Shown: positions 45,747-55,341, numbered from the stretch's first letter. The stretch: 64,000 nt of DNA from Bacteroidales bacterium (GCA_017429475.1 JAFROX010000005.1:124001-188000), one strand, 5' to 3'. Numbers and translations: made by a program. Notes: generated by a model not told the origin, from the letters alone.

Positions 45747-46225
45747 TTGTAATTGTACAGAAGGTAGTAGAATCTCAGGGTCAGCACGAGCATCACTCCG
45801 ATGAAGACCGTGAAACCCCACAGTTGCATTTCGGTGGCTTTGCCAAGGGCTATTGCATACATACTCCAGATGATGTAGACGAAGAGGCCCATCATGCAGA
45901 GCTTCATCTCGCGCATATACTTCCAGCCGTTGGCGTTGAGCCATTCACGGCCGTTGTCGCTGAGCCTCTTGGGATAGTTGATCATTTTGGGGTGCTTTTC
46001 AGCGAAGGTCATCATTGCAAAGATGAGCAGTGCGATGCAAGGCATAAAGATGAATATGCTTGCATCTTCGGTGCCGTTCACGGCGCCTTTGGCATCGAAG
46101 TGCGAGGGCACTTCGGTGCCTGCAAGCTCACCGTAGGAGAACAGAGGTATGAAGCAGCACACCAGCAGAAGGATTGAAACCATCTCTATGGCGAAATGCG
46201 GCCAGTTGCGGATCTCAGTATTCAT
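45743..46225 (-). CDS. DUF1648-domain membrane protein
   Basis: 160 residues from ATG 46225. It has about four membrane segments and, after the first, the motif LFSYGELAGTEVPSHFDAKGAVNG, matching the DUF1648 pattern (LP..IPxHFxxxG) found in SdpI-like and other membrane proteins of unknown role. The start overlaps the stop of the small ribbon-helix-helix gene (ATGA), so it is translationally coupled to it. It is the last gene of the three-gene SPFH operon. Confidence 0.7.
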   Translation of the reverse strand: MNTEIRNWPHFAIEMVSILLLVCCFIPLFSYGELAGTEVPSHFDAKGAVNGTEDASIFIFMPCIALLIFAMMTFAEKHPKMINYPKRLSDNGREWLNANGWKYMREMKLCMMGLFVYIIWSMYAIALGKATEMQLWGFTVFIGVMLVLTLRFYYLLYNYN

Positions 46226-46380
46226 TTTCTTCCACTTTTTTTGAGAGCTTCTTCGATTATCCACGAAATCTGCCCGTTGATGCTGCGGAATTCATCCTCG
46301 GCCCACTGTTCGAGTTTTTCCATAGTGGCCGCGTCGATCCTCAGCACAAAGCTTTTCGTGTCCTGTTTCTCTTTAGCCAT
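46222..46380 (-). CDS. Small Arc/ribbon-helix-helix DNA-binding protein
   Basis: A 52-residue gene. It starts MAKEKQDTKSFVLRIDAA: the beta-strand SFVLRI with alternating residues is typical of ribbon-helix-helix proteins, followed by helix A (TMEKLEQWAEDEF) and helix B (SINGQISWIIEEALKK). Such proteins bind operator DNA as dimers. It begins 1 bp after the SPFH stop and its stop overlaps the next start by 4 bases, so the three genes are tightly coupled. It may autoregulate the operon (inference). Confidence 0.8.
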   Translation of the reverse strand: MAKEKQDTKSFVLRIDAATMEKLEQWAEDEFRSINGQISWIIEEALKKSGRK

Positions 46381-46381
46381 T

Positions 46382-47350
46382 TTATTTATGGAGAGTGCCG
46401 GTGTTAACCACTGGTTGTGCCTGTTCGTCGCCGCAGAGGACTACGAGCAGATTGCTGACCATGGCAGCCTTCTTGTCGTCATCGAGTTCGATGATTTCTT
46501 CGTCAGAGAGTTTGTCGAGAGCGATCTTGACCATTGAAACTGCGCCTTCCACGATCTTTTCCCTGGCTGCGATGATGGCTTCGGCCTGCTGGCGGCGGAG
46601 CATCACGGCTGCAATCTCGGGAGCGTAGGCGAGATAGTTGATGCGGGCTTCGACCACGGTGATGCCGGCCATTGCGAGGCGCTGGTTCAGCTTGTCGGCC
46701 AGCTGCTGGTTGATCTCCTCACCGCCGCTGCGCAGCGTCATGCCGTCTTTCTCGTCGCCGAGGGTGTCATAGGCATAGAGGCCTGCAACCTGGCGTAGGG
46801 CAGCGTCGCTCTGCACCTTTACGAACTCCTCGAAGGCGTTCATACGCTTTGCAACTACAAGGCTGGTGGTGTCGGCGCTGGCCTGGACCCTGCCGTTGAC
46901 TGCGAGGCTCTGCGAGTCGATCTCGAAGAGGGCCTTGTAGACGTTCTCGAGCTTCCATACGATGACCATACCTATAAGTATAGGGTTACCGTTGCGGTCG
47001 TTGACCTTGATGGGCTCGGGGTTGAGGTTGCGGGCGCGAAGGGAAACTCTCTTCTTGTTGAGCAGAGGGTTTACCCAGTGATATCCTGTCTCGCGGTATG
47101 TGCCGCGGTATTTGCCGAAGAACAGGAAAGCTGCGGCCTCGTTGGGCTCGAGCTTGATGAAGCCGTTCCAGAAGAACATCGCCAGAATGAAGAGGACGAT
47201 GCCGGTGACCATACCCCATACCTGGATGTTGTCATTGATGCCTGCGACAACCATATATATGGGGAGGAATACTGTCATTGCAAGAGTGATGAAGAGCATT
47301 ACGAAACCGTTAGCCCTTAAACCTTTGAAAGCGAATTCTTTATTTTCCAT
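46382..47350 (-). CDS. SPFH/Band 7 domain membrane protein
   Basis: 322 residues from ATG 47350 (MENKEFAFKGLRANGF); the longer frame reads through the promoter region. Two N-terminal membrane segments (~16-38 and ~44-64) are followed by an SPFH domain (~70-250): NEAAAFLFFGKYRGTYRETGYHWVNPLLNKKRVSLRARN. The family (stomatin, prohibitin, flotillin) scaffolds membrane protein clusters. An Ala/Glu-rich helix (RRQQAEAIIAAREKIVEGA) follows. It is the first gene of an operon with the ribbon-helix-helix and DUF1648 genes. Confidence 0.9.
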   Translation of the reverse strand: MENKEFAFKGLRANGFVMLFITLAMTVFLPIYMVVAGINDNIQVWGMVTGIVLFILAMFFWNGFIKLEPNEAAAFLFFGKYRGTYRETGYHWVNPLLNKKRVSLRARNLNPEPIKVNDRNGNPILIGMVIVWKLENVYKALFEIDSQSLAVNGRVQASADTTSLVVAKRMNAFEEFVKVQSDAALRQVAGLYAYDTLGDEKDGMTLRSGGEEINQQLADKLNQRLAMAGITVVEARINYLAYAPEIAAVMLRRQQAEAIIAAREKIVEGAVSMVKIALDKLSDEEIIELDDDKKAAMVSNLLVVLCGDEQAQPVVNTGTLHK

Positions 47351-47380
47351 AGCAATTGATTTGATATTATTTTGATATCG

Positions 47381-47388
47381 CAAAGATA
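47381..47388 (-). promoter_or_regulatory. -7 box of the SPFH operon
   Basis: TATCTTTG on the minus strand, with TTTG at 47411-47408 as the -33 element, 19 bases away; both elements and spacing fit the Bacteroidetes consensus. It supports the start at 47350. Confidence 0.7.
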
Positions 47389-47483
47389 GCAACGAAAAAT
47401 ATATCTGCAAATTTTTTGAAACAATTTTTTCGCTCAGAGGCGTGCATTAGTTGAAAACTTGTTGGTAATTGTCTAAAAATTAC

Positions 47484-47491
47484 TATCTTTG
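47484..47491 (+). promoter_or_regulatory. -7 box of the rpsL operon
   Basis: TATCTTTG with a TTG (47458-47460) near the -33 position. The leader would be about 47 bases. Confidence 0.65.
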
Positions 47492-47544
47492 CAGCCCCGC
47501 AAAATTGCGGGAATTAAACATAAATACAAGAATAACAACTATTT

Positions 47545-47928
47545 ATGCCCACTATTCAACAATTAGTTCGTAAAGGTCGCGAGGTTATCGAAGTCAAGAG
47601 CAAATCTCGCGCGCTCGATGCATGTCCTCAGAGACGTGGTGTTTGCGTACGTGTGTATACAACCACTCCCAAGAAACCGAATTCGGCTATGAGAAAGGTT
47701 GCCCGTGTACGTCTCACCAATCAGAAAGAGGTCAATGCCTACATCCCGGGCGAGGGTCACAACCTTCAGGAGCACAGCATCGTGCTGGTTCGTGGCGGTC
47801 GTGTTAAAGACCTTCCCGGTGTACGTTACCACATCCTTAGGGGAGCTTTGGATACTGCCGGTGTAGATGGACGTACTCAGAGTCGTTCACTCTATGGCGC
47901 TAAGCGTCCGAAGAAAGCTAAGAAGTAA
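47545..47928 (+). CDS. rpsL: 30S ribosomal protein S12
   Basis: 127 residues with the invariant stretches [31 protein letters not shown] and [30 protein letters not shown]12 lies at the decoding centre. The lysines usually altered in streptomycin resistance (in TPKKPNS and GRVKDLPG) are the wild-type residues here. First gene of rpsL-rpsG-fusA-rpsJ. Confidence 0.99.
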   Translation: MPTIQQLVRKGREVIEVKSKSRALDACPQRRGVCVRVYTTTPKKPNSAMRKVARVRLTNQKEVNAYIPGEGHNLQEHSIVLVRGGRVKDLPGVRYHILRGALDTAGVDGRTQSRSLYGAKRPKKAKK

Positions 47929-47954
47929 TTTTTAACTGTTAATTAATTGAAGAA

Positions 47955-48431
47955 ATGAGAAAAACGAAGCCTAAAAAGAGGATTCTACTTCCTGATCCCA
48001 AGTTTCACGACGCTAACGTTACCCGTTTCGTGAACAATTTGATGTTGCAGGGGAAGAAGAGTATCGCGTATTCTATTTTTTACGATGCCATTGATATGGT
48101 AGGCGAGAAGATGAAAGATTCTGAAAAGGCTCCTATCGACGTTTGGAGGAAAGCTCTTGTAAACATCACACCGCAGGTCGAGGTTAAAAGCCGTCGCGTG
48201 GGTGGTGCGAACTTCCAGGTGCCGACAGAGGTTAGACCGGAACGCAAAGTCTCTCTCAGTATGAAGAATATGATTCTCTACGCCCGTAAACGTTCCGGCC
48301 ATTCCATGGCAGAAAAGTTGTGTGCAGAAATAATTGCGGCTTACAACTGCGAAGGTGCCGCATATAAGAGGAAAGAAGATATGCACAAGATGGCAGAGGC
48401 CAACAAGGCATTTGCCCACTTCCGTTTCTAA
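47955..48431 (+). CDS. rpsG: 30S ribosomal protein S7
   Basis: 158 residues; starts [19 protein letters not shown] and has [18 protein letters not shown] and the [19 protein letters not shown] region. S7 nucleates assembly of the 30S head and contacts the E-site tRNA. It lies 26 bp after rpsL and 22 bp before fusA. Confidence 0.99.
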   Translation: MRKTKPKKRILLPDPKFHDANVTRFVNNLMLQGKKSIAYSIFYDAIDMVGEKMKDSEKAPIDVWRKALVNITPQVEVKSRRVGGANFQVPTEVRPERKVSLSMKNMILYARKRSGHSMAEKLCAEIIAAYNCEGAAYKRKEDMHKMAEANKAFAHFRF

Positions 48432-48453
48432 TTTCCACATTCTCTACTGTTAG

Positions 48454-50577
48454 ATGGCAAGAGACCTGACATATACCAGAAACATCGGAATCATGGCCCA
48501 TATCGACGCCGGTAAGACCACGACCAGCGAGCGTATCCTCTACTATACGGGGAAGACTCACAAGATCGGAGAGGTTCACGACGGCGCCGCCACTATGGAC
48601 TGGATGGTTCAGGAGCAGGAGAGGGGTATCACTATCACCTCTGCCGCCACCACCGCTTTCTGGCACTACAACGGCGAGACCTATCAGATCAACCTGATAG
48701 ACACTCCGGGCCACGTCGACTTCACTGTCGAGGTGGAACGTTCGCTGAGGGTGCTGGACGGTGCGATTGCGACATTCTGCGCCGTGGGCCGCGTCCAGCC
48801 TCAGAGTGAGACAGTATGGCGCCAGGCCGACAAATACCGCGTACCGCGTCTGGCATACGTCAACAAGATGGACCGTACAGGTGCAGATTTCCTTGCCGTC
48901 ATCGATGAGATCCGCGCTAAGCTCGGAGCCCGCGCAGTTCCCATCTCCCTGCCCATCGGGGCTGAGGAGAATTTCGTAGGAATCATCGACCTCATTGCTA
49001 TGAAGGCCATTTACTACAACGACAGTGAAGACCTTGTCAACTATGAGGTGAAGGATATTCCCGCGGATCTGCTGCCGGAAGCCGAGGAGTGGAGAGGAAA
49101 GCTGATTGAGGAGATCGCCGAGTTCAACGACGATATCCTTGAGAAGTTCTTCAACGATCCCGACTCCATCAGCGAGTTTGAAATCATCGAAACCTTGAGG
49201 AAGGCCACCATCAGTCTGGCAGTAGTGCCTACCTGCTGTGGCTCTTCCATCAAGAACAAAGGAACCCAGTTCCTTCTTGACGCGGTGGTCCGTTACCTTC
49301 CCAGCCCGATCGACATCGGTCCGGTGGAAGGCTACGACCTGCGCTTCAACAAGAAGGTCGAGCGCAAGCCTTCGGCAAGCGATCCTTTCTGCGCTCTCGT
49401 GTTCAAGATTGCCACCGACCCTTATGTCGGACGTCTTGCATTCATGAGGGTGTATTCAGGACATCTCGATGCTGGTTCCGCAGTATTGAACTGCCGCTCC
49501 GGTAAAAAGGAACGTATAGCAAGATTGTACCAGATGCATTCCAACAAGCAGAACCCCATCGACTTCGTCGAGGCCGGCGACATCTGCGCTGCCGTAGGGT
49601 TCAAGGATTTGCGTACAGGTGATTCAATCTGCTTTGAAAATAATCCGGTTGTTCTCGAGTCAATCACCTTCCCTGCACCCGTGATCGGAATTGCAGTGGA
49701 GCCGAAGACCCAGAACGACCTCGACAAGCTGGGACTTGCGCTGAGCAAGCTCTCGGAAGAAGATCCGACATTCACCGTGGAGACCGACCAGGAAACCGGA
49801 CAGACCATCATCAGCGGTATGGGTGAGCTTCACCTCGATATCATCGTTGACCGTCTGCGCCGCGAATTCGGAGTCGAGATCAACCAGGGTGCGCCTCAGG
49901 TTCAGTACCGTGAGGCCATCACGTCGAGCTGCGAGCACCGCGAGGTGTTCAAGAAGCAGACCGGCGGCCACGGCAAGTTTGCGGATATCGTTGTCGAACT
50001 CTCACCTGCCGACGAGGGTGTTGACGGATTGCAGTTCATTGACGAGGTCAAGAACGGCAATGTTCCGCGCGAGTACATCCCTTCAGTAGAAAAAGGATTC
50101 AAGTCGGCTATGGTCAACGGCACATTGGCCGGTTTCAAGGTCTCATCGATGAAAGTCCGTCTTCTCGACGGCAGCTTCCATCCTGTGGATTCCGACACTA
50201 TGTCATTCGAGATATGTGCCCGTATGGCTTTCCGCCACGCAATGGGCAAGTGCAATCCGGTGCTTATGGAGCCCGTGATGTCACTGGAGGTTGTCACCCC
50301 CGAAGATTATCTCGGAGATGTGGTCGGAGACCTTAACCGCCGCCGCGGCCAGATTACCGATATGGATTCGAAAAACAATGTGCGTATTGTCAAGGCCAAA
50401 GTGCCCCTTGCAGAGCAGTTCGGTTATGTAACCGTGCTCAGGACCCTTACTTCCGGCCGTGCCACGAGCTCTATGGAGTTCAGCCACTACGAGGAAGTTC
50501 CGGCGAACATCGCCAAGGAGATCATTGAGAAGCAGGGCCGCATGTTCCGCTTTGCCAGACGCGACGATGATGAATAA
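48454..50577 (+). CDS. fusA: Elongation factor G
   Basis: 707-residue translocation GTPase. G motifs: AHIDAGKTT (G1), DTPGHVDF (G3), NKMD (G4). Domains II-V follow, with the C-terminal [19 protein letters not shown]. Length and features fit the translocation form (EF-G1). It lies in the ribosomal operon, between rpsG and rpsJ. CATG occurs at least three times here, more than in most genes of the window. Confidence 0.99.
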   Translation: MARDLTYTRNIGIMAHIDAGKTTTSERILYYTGKTHKIGEVHDGAATMDWMVQEQERGITITSAATTAFWHYNGETYQINLIDTPGHVDFTVEVERSLRVLDGAIATFCAVGRVQPQSETVWRQADKYRVPRLAYVNKMDRTGADFLAVIDEIRAKLGARAVPISLPIGAEENFVGIIDLIAMKAIYYNDSEDLVNYEVKDIPADLLPEAEEWRGKLIEEIAEFNDDILEKFFNDPDSISEFEIIETLRKATISLAVVPTCCGSSIKNKGTQFLLDAVVRYLPSPIDIGPVEGYDLRFNKKVERKPSASDPFCALVFKIATDPYVGRLAFMRVYSGHLDAGSAVLNCRSGKKERIARLYQMHSNKQNPIDFVEAGDICAAVGFKDLRTGDSICFENNPVVLESITFPAPVIGIAVEPKTQNDLDKLGLALSKLSEEDPTFTVETDQETGQTIISGMGELHLDIIVDRLRREFGVEINQGAPQVQYREAITSSCEHREVFKKQTGGHGKFADIVVELSPADEGVDGLQFIDEVKNGNVPREYIPSVEKGFKSAMVNGTLAGFKVSSMKVRLLDGSFHPVDSDTMSFEICARMAFRHAMGKCNPVLMEPVMSLEVVTPEDYLGDVVGDLNRRRGQITDMDSKNNVRIVKAKVPLAEQFGYVTVLRTLTSGRATSSMEFSHYEEVPANIAKEIIEKQGRMFRFARRDDDE

Positions 50578-50597
50578 TCATATTAGTATTTAAAATA

Positions 50598-50903
50598 ATG
50601 AGTCAGAAAATCAGAATTAAATTGAAATCTTACGATCACGCTCTGGTTGACAAGTCAGCCGACAAGATCGTCAAGACTGTAAAGGCTACCGGCGCTGTGG
50701 TTAGCGGTCCTATTCCTCTGCCCACAGACAAGAAGATCTTTACTGTCAACCGTTCGACTTTCGTCAACAAGAAAGCCCGCGAACAGTTTGAACTTGATTC
50801 TTATCGCCGCCTGCTCGACATCTACAGCTCAACTCCCAAGACTGTTGACGCTCTTATGAAGCTCGAGCTCCCCAGCGGTGTAGACGTTGAGATCAAGGTC
50901 TAA
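50598..50903 (+). CDS. rpsJ: 30S ribosomal protein S10
   Basis: 101 residues, [20 protein letters not shown]..., with [17 protein letters not shown] and the end [12 protein letters not shown]10 is part of the 30S head and also the NusE transcription antitermination factor. Here it closes the rpsL-rpsG-fusA cluster, an order found in Bacteroidetes; tuf is absent between fusA and rpsJ. Confidence 0.99.
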   Translation: MSQKIRIKLKSYDHALVDKSADKIVKTVKATGAVVSGPIPLPTDKKIFTVNRSTFVNKKAREQFELDSYRRLLDIYSSTPKTVDALMKLELPSGVDVEIKV

Positions 50904-50913
50904 ACCATAGTTT

Positions 50914-50988
50914 GGTCCCATAGCTCAGTTGGTTAGCAGCACCTGACTCATAATCAGGGGGTCGTTGGTTCAAGCCCAACTGGGACCA
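50914..50988 (+). tRNA. tRNA with CAU anticodon (elongator Met or Ile2)
   Basis: A full cloverleaf: acceptor GGTCCCA/TGGGACC, anticodon stem CCTGA/TCAGG with loop CTCATAA (anticodon 50949-50951), and T stem GTTGG/CCAAC. The first pair is G-C, so it is not the initiator. The D-arm has an extra base (TTAGCAGC rather than the usual TTAGAGC), leaving a three-pair stem. The 3' CCA is not encoded. Confidence 0.9.
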
Positions 50989-50994
50989 CCCAGT

Positions 50995-51023
50995 AAAAAG
51001 CCGCAGAATTTCTGCGGCTTTTT
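50995..51023 (+). terminator. Terminator after rpsJ and tRNA
   Basis: AAAAAGCCGCAG / CTGCGGCTTTTT, a perfect 12-bp stem including the A/T runs with a 5-base loop. Confidence 0.85.
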
Positions 51024-51146
51024 CTGTGTGGTCCTGGGACCCATTTTTCTACGGGGGCTCTGCCCCCGAAACCCCTGCGGCGCAAAGCGCCGGCCGCTGA
51101 CGCGGCTAATTACAGGGAATGATATTGCTAATTAGCTGGAAATCAT
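51024..51146. repeat. Intergenic GC-rich repeat, left copy
   Basis: The 37-bp core at 51071-51107 (ACCCCTGCGGCGCAAAGCGC..) holds two hairpins, GGCGC-AAA-GCGCC and GCCGCT-GAC-GCGGC, and recurs at 52995-53031 with three mismatches. A CGGGGGC/GCCCCCG hairpin precedes it near 51053. No gene is seen. Confidence 0.6.
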
Positions 51147-51154
51147 TATATTTG
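51147..51154 (+). promoter_or_regulatory. -7 box for the Big_2/LRR lipoprotein gene
   Basis: TATATTTG, 65 bp before the ATG at 51219. Confidence 0.55.
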
Positions 51155-51159
51155 TTGAA

Positions 51160-51190
51160 GACGGTCAGCAAAAAGAATACTTTGACCGTC
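51160..51190 (+). promoter_or_regulatory. Dyad in the leader of the Big_2/LRR gene
   Basis: GACGGTCA (51160-51167) and TGACCGTC (51183-51190) are perfect 8-bp inverted arms just downstream of the likely transcription start. It could be an operator or an mRNA hairpin. Confidence 0.35.
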
Positions 51191-51218
51191 AGGTAGGCGG
51201 ATTGTTAATTATTTAGTT

Positions 51219-52904
51219 ATGATTATGAAAAAGTTATTTAGGACTTCTATTGCGGCTTTGACTGCTGCTCTTTTGACCATGACTATGATCTCCTGTGGCC
51301 CCGATGCGCTGGACACTCCAGGCGGTGGCAGTGGCCAGACAGGTCCCGCAACCGTGGCAGTAACGGGAGTGTCTCTCAACAAGACTAGCCTCAACCTTGT
51401 GGAGGGCAGTTCGGAAACCCTGACGGCCACCGTGGCACCTTCCAACGCCACAAACAAGACAGTCAGCTGGAAGTCTTCTGATGTCTCTACTGCCTCAGTT
51501 GACGACAGCGGTAAGGTTACGGCTGTGAAAGCCGGCTCAGCAACGATAACTGTAACGACAGCAGATGGTTCCAAGACGGCTACTTGCTCAGTGACAGTTA
51601 CCTCCAAGACAATAAGTGTCACGGGCGTATCTGTTGACAAGACTAGTCTGGAGATTACTGAGGGCGAAACAGCAGTGATTAAAGCAACCGTATCTCCTGA
51701 TAATGCGACTGACAAGTCCGTGAAATGGTCATCTTCTGATGAAGCCATAGCCACAGTATCTTCAGACGGGACGATTACAGCCCTTAAACCTGGGAAAGTG
51801 ACAATAACAGTGACAACTACAGATGGTTCCAAAACCGCCTCCTGCGAAGTCACAGTGAAGGCTAAATATGTTCCAGTGACAGGTCTCAAAATGGACAGTT
51901 GGGCGCTTGTTCTCGTCGTGGGTGAGAAAGCGTCTCTGGAATATACGGTTTTACCCGACGATGCGACAAACAAGGAGGTTACCTTCTCGTCAAGCGACAC
52001 AAAAGTAGCGACAGTGGACAGCAAGGGCGTCGTCCAGGCAGTATCACCAGGATCCGCAGTTATGACAATCAAAACGGCTGAAGGAGATTTTACGGCAACT
52101 TGCACGGTCACGGTGATGGATGTTGGGGGAACTTTTGAGGCAGGTGGGATATATTTCAAGAACTTCGAAGGTAAGCAATTAGAAGTTGTGGCAAATCCTG
52201 TGTCGCCTTATTCCGGGAATATCACGGTTCCAGCCACTGTTTCGTACAATGACATCGAATACGCTGTTTTTAGAATCGCGGCTCTAGCCTTTAGTAATTG
52301 TGAGAACCTGGTGAGTGTAACCTTGGAGAATGGCATAAAAGAGATTTCGTGGGGAACATTTACCTATTGCCCCAACCTTGAGACAGTGAAGATTCCGGCA
52401 TCAGTCAATCATATCTCAGAGGACATGGATTTCGCATATAGTCCCAAACTGGAGTTGATTGTCGCTCCTGACAACAGGTGGTTTTTTGTTGAAGATGGCG
52501 CCTTATACTATAATACCACATCCGGTAATTCTACTAGGGAACTTTATCTAAAGTGGGTTCAAGAGAAGAAAACAGGAACTTTAAAAATAAATGAAGAGAC
52601 GGTCAGAATAGCGCAGTACTCATTGGTGAACACGAATATTGATAAGCTGGAGATTCCAGCGAGCGTAACCGAAATCGCTACGCGCTTTTTTGATAGAAAT
52701 TGTAAAACTCCGCTGGAAATTGTTTTGAACTGGACAACAAAGGAAGATATTGACAGAATATCGACTCGGGAAAAGGAACCATTCAAATTCTATTTCAATA
52801 AAACAGATATGACGAAGGTCACTGTCTCAGTTCCCGCCGGCACCAAGCCCTTCTATCAGGCCCATTGGCTCTGGGGCGCCTGTGGCAATATCGTGGAACG
52901 TTAG
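51219..52904 (+). CDS. Lipoprotein with three Big_2 domains and BspA-like leucine-rich repeats
   Basis: 561 residues. A lipoprotein signal (MISC lipobox, Cys near 27) is followed by a Gly/Ser linker and three Big_2 immunoglobulin-like domains (~45-130, 131-215, 217-300), each with the pattern VTGVSLNKTSL...SWKSSD...GKVTAVKAGSATITVTT. The C-terminal ~260 residues resemble LRR_5 (BspA) repeats: ALAFSNCENLVSVTLENGIKEI, TFTYCPNLETVKIPASVNHI. Such proteins are surface-exposed adhesins or binders; no ligand can be named. It is related to the convergent gene at 53056 through its Big_2 part. ATG at 51225 is an alternative start. Confidence 0.85.
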   Translation: MIMKKLFRTSIAALTAALLTMTMISCGPDALDTPGGGSGQTGPATVAVTGVSLNKTSLNLVEGSSETLTATVAPSNATNKTVSWKSSDVSTASVDDSGKVTAVKAGSATITVTTADGSKTATCSVTVTSKTISVTGVSVDKTSLEITEGETAVIKATVSPDNATDKSVKWSSSDEAIATVSSDGTITALKPGKVTITVTTTDGSKTASCEVTVKAKYVPVTGLKMDSWALVLVVGEKASLEYTVLPDDATNKEVTFSSSDTKVATVDSKGVVQAVSPGSAVMTIKTAEGDFTATCTVTVMDVGGTFEAGGIYFKNFEGKQLEVVANPVSPYSGNITVPATVSYNDIEYAVFRIAALAFSNCENLVSVTLENGIKEISWGTFTYCPNLETVKIPASVNHISEDMDFAYSPKLELIVAPDNRWFFVEDGALYYNTTSGNSTRELYLKWVQEKKTGTLKINEETVRIAQYSLVNTNIDKLEIPASVTEIATRFFDRNCKTPLEIVLNWTTKEDIDRISTREKEPFKFYFNKTDMTKVTVSVPAGTKPFYQAHWLWGACGNIVER

Positions 52905-52949
52905 TTACGGAGGATCAATAATTAATGATAAGCCACTTTTCTGCGTGTT

Positions 52950-52980
52950 AAAAAGGACAGCCTTTTGGCTGTCCTTTTTT
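52950..52980. terminator. Bidirectional terminator between the two Big_2 genes
   Basis: AAAAGGACAGCC / GGCTGTCCTTTT, a perfect stem with TTTT loop and flanking A/T runs. Confidence 0.8.
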
Positions 52981-52994
52981 CGTGTTTCCCCGAC

Positions 52995-53031
52995 ACCCCT
53001 GCGGCGCAAGTCGCCGGCCGCTGAAGCGGCT
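52995..53031. repeat. Intergenic GC-rich repeat, right copy
   Basis: ACCCCTGCGGCGCAAGTCGC.. matches 51071-51107 at 34 of 37 positions in the same orientation. The two copies flank the gene at 51219-52904. Confidence 0.65.
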
Positions 53032-53055
53032 TGTTTTATTTCGTGGTTCCAGGAC

Positions 53056-55341
53056 TTATTCCTTCACGAAGAGGGCCCAGGGGATTTCGGAGGGAGTATA
53101 GATCACGGCATCGTTCTTCCATATGTAAATATCATTCTCGCCATTTGCGTATGCTGCGCTGTACACAGTTCCTGTTGAGGTTACGGCTACCCCGGACGGG
53201 AAGATATAATCCATTTCTTTAAGATTATACAGCAGAGACTTATTCTTGTAAACAGCAACCCTCATATTGCCTTCGGAAGTATCTTCGTTGACAAGTGAAT
53301 AGACGTCGTTGCCGACGACTGCGAGTTCGCAGCATCTTGAAGACTGTCTGTTAAGGGCTTCTGTAATCAGATATTGGCGTTCTCCGTTTTTGTATGCGGC
53401 CAGCCTTGACTTGTATACACCATCTTCGACACCACCTCCTTCATAGACAAGACACCATACGTCATCGCCGGAAACGGCCACGGCACAGGCTTCCGTGTCC
53501 TTAGACCCGTTAGCCATCGGAATTTTGGTAACGGTCAAGTCTTCGGACATCTTCCAAAGCATAGCATTGCGCACATTGAATTCATCCTTGAATTCACCTG
53601 TAATATAGACATTGCCTTTATTGTCTGCAGCAACGTCTGTTATGCTTATAGTATATGTAGAGGATCCTTCAGCGATGAAGTAGTCATCTATCACACCATC
53701 GCCAATTCTCTTGACATACAGGGATTTTCCCCAATCTTTAGTGTAAGGGGCGAAATAATATCCGCCACCAGCTGCTGCCTTGGATGTAGGTGGATAAGAT
53801 GATGACTCATTAAAAGAGGCGGAACTGTAGCGCGTGACAATAGCTCCATTTTTGGCAAGCACCAATTCATTATAGGCACCATCCGCATAAGAGTAATAGA
53901 CATTTCCTTCAGGATCGATGCAGGGGTAGACTATGTGGAGCCCCAGGTCTTTTCCATTCAGCATCAGGCTGTATCCCTGGTACCAATAGAGGCCGGCAGT
54001 TGTGGGAGAAGTTACTGACACCACGCACGAAGCTACGAATGATCCTTCCTCGCTGGTTGCGGTAATGGTTGTCTCGCCGGCTGAAACGGCCGTTACTACA
54101 CCGTCATATGAAATGGTGGCCACGGATGGATCGGAATTTGTCCAGAAGACATTTTTGTTGGCGGCATATTCGGGAGTGAACACGAGTTTCTCCTTCATAT
54201 TCATCTTGGAATTGATTTCCATTTCGTATTTGCCGGCGCTGAAAGCTATGCCCTTGAGGCTCGCGTCAGGTTTCACGGTCACCTCGCAAGATGCTTCAAT
54301 CGACTTCCCTTCCACTTTGGCAAATATCTTGGTCTTGCCTGCTTTCAATGCGGTTACAAGGCCGGCATTATCGACCGTTGCCACCTCTTTGTTGGTGCTC
54401 ATCCACGATATTACAGGTGATGAGGCATCAGCGGGGCTTATGACGGCTTCGAGCTGGGCGGTTTCACCTTCTGTCATTTCGATGACATCAGGAACGACAG
54501 TTATGCTTTCCACCTCGATGACTTTGGCCGATACGGTCACTTCACAGTCTGCAGTCTTGCCGCCGTCAGCCGTGGTAACTGTAATGGTCGCCTTTCCAGC
54601 CTTGACCGCTGTCACCTTGCCGTCAGCCACCGTAGCAACGGTTTCGTCGGAAGACTTCCAGCTGACAGCCTTGTTTGTTGCATTTTCTGGAGCTACCGTA
54701 GCAGAGAGTGTCTCTGATGCACCCTCAACGAGGCTGAGAGTATTCTTGTCCAGAGATACACCAGTGACAGCAATTGTTTTTGCTGTGACAGTCACTTCGC
54801 AGGTTGCTGTTTTGTTGCCGTCGGCGGTTGTAACGGAGATGGTAGCCTTTCCTGCCTTGCCGGCTGTCACCTTGCCGTCAGCCACCGTAGCTACTTTATC
54901 GTCAGACGATTTCCAGCTGACAGCCTTGTTGGTAGCATTGTCAGGAGCGACAGTGGCAGTGAGTGTCTCTGATTCACCCTCGACCAGGCTGAGAGTGTTC
55001 TTGTTCAGAGTCACGCCTGTAACAGCGACAGTGCTTGCAGTAACAGTCACAGAACAGGTTGCTGTTTTGTTGCCGTCGGCGGTTGTAACAGTGATGGTGG
55101 TCTTTCCTGCCTTGACTGCTGTCACCTTGCCGTCAGCCACAGTAGCTACTTTATCGTCAGACGATTTCCAGCTGACAGCCTTGTTGGTAGCATTGTCCGG
55201 AGCGACCGTAGCCGTTAGGGTCTCTGATGCACCTTCCAGGAGGCTGAGTGTCGTTTTATTGAGCGAAACGCCGGTGACGGCGATATTGGTCGGTTTCGGC
55301 TGTTCTGTGGGTCCGCAGCCTGCAAGCAGAATAACAATCAA
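53056..55341 (-). CDS. Big_2-repeat lipoprotein, probable frameshift in the signal peptide
   Basis: The long frame begins at a TTG and reads MIVILLAGCGP. An ATG at 55396 in another frame reads MKTTDKRRMLPAIGLVAT and stops matching at the tandem 4-mer ATTGATTG; removing one copy joins them as LVATIVILLAGCGP, a normal lipoprotein signal with lipobox LAGC. So the gene probably starts at 55396 and carries a 4-bp duplication. The rest has four or five Big_2 domains (~15-375), three of them encoded by near-identical 255-bp repeats, then a ~300-residue propeller-like region (IDPEGNVYYSYADG, DNKGNVYITGEF). It is likely a surface protein; ligand unknown. Confidence 0.8.
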   Translation of the reverse strand: MIVILLAGCGPTEQPKPTNIAVTGVSLNKTTLSLLEGASETLTATVAPDNATNKAVSWKSSDDKVATVADGKVTAVKAGKTTITVTTADGNKTATCSVTVTASTVAVTGVTLNKNTLSLVEGESETLTATVAPDNATNKAVSWKSSDDKVATVADGKVTAGKAGKATISVTTADGNKTATCEVTVTAKTIAVTGVSLDKNTLSLVEGASETLSATVAPENATNKAVSWKSSDETVATVADGKVTAVKAGKATITVTTADGGKTADCEVTVSAKVIEVESITVVPDVIEMTEGETAQLEAVISPADASSPVISWMSTNKEVATVDNAGLVTALKAGKTKIFAKVEGKSIEASCEVTVKPDASLKGIAFSAGKYEMEINSKMNMKEKLVFTPEYAANKNVFWTNSDPSVATISYDGVVTAVSAGETTITATSEEGSFVASCVVSVTSPTTAGLYWYQGYSLMLNGKDLGLHIVYPCIDPEGNVYYSYADGAYNELVLAKNGAIVTRYSSASFNESSSYPPTSKAAAGGGYYFAPYTKDWGKSLYVKRIGDGVIDDYFIAEGSSTYTISITDVAADNKGNVYITGEFKDEFNVRNAMLWKMSEDLTVTKIPMANGSKDTEACAVAVSGDDVWCLVYEGGGVEDGVYKSRLAAYKNGERQYLITEALNRQSSRCCELAVVGNDVYSLVNEDTSEGNMRVAVYKNKSLLYNLKEMDYIFPSGVAVTSTGTVYSAAYANGENDIYIWKNDAVIYTPSEIPWALFVKE
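54613..55210 (-). repeat. Tandem 255-bp coding repeats (Big_2 units)
   Basis: Matching points CACCTTGCCGTCAGCCAC at 54613, 54868 and 55123 are exactly 255 bp (85 codons) apart. The second and third units are nearly identical in DNA, which allows copy-number change by recombination. Confidence 0.75.
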
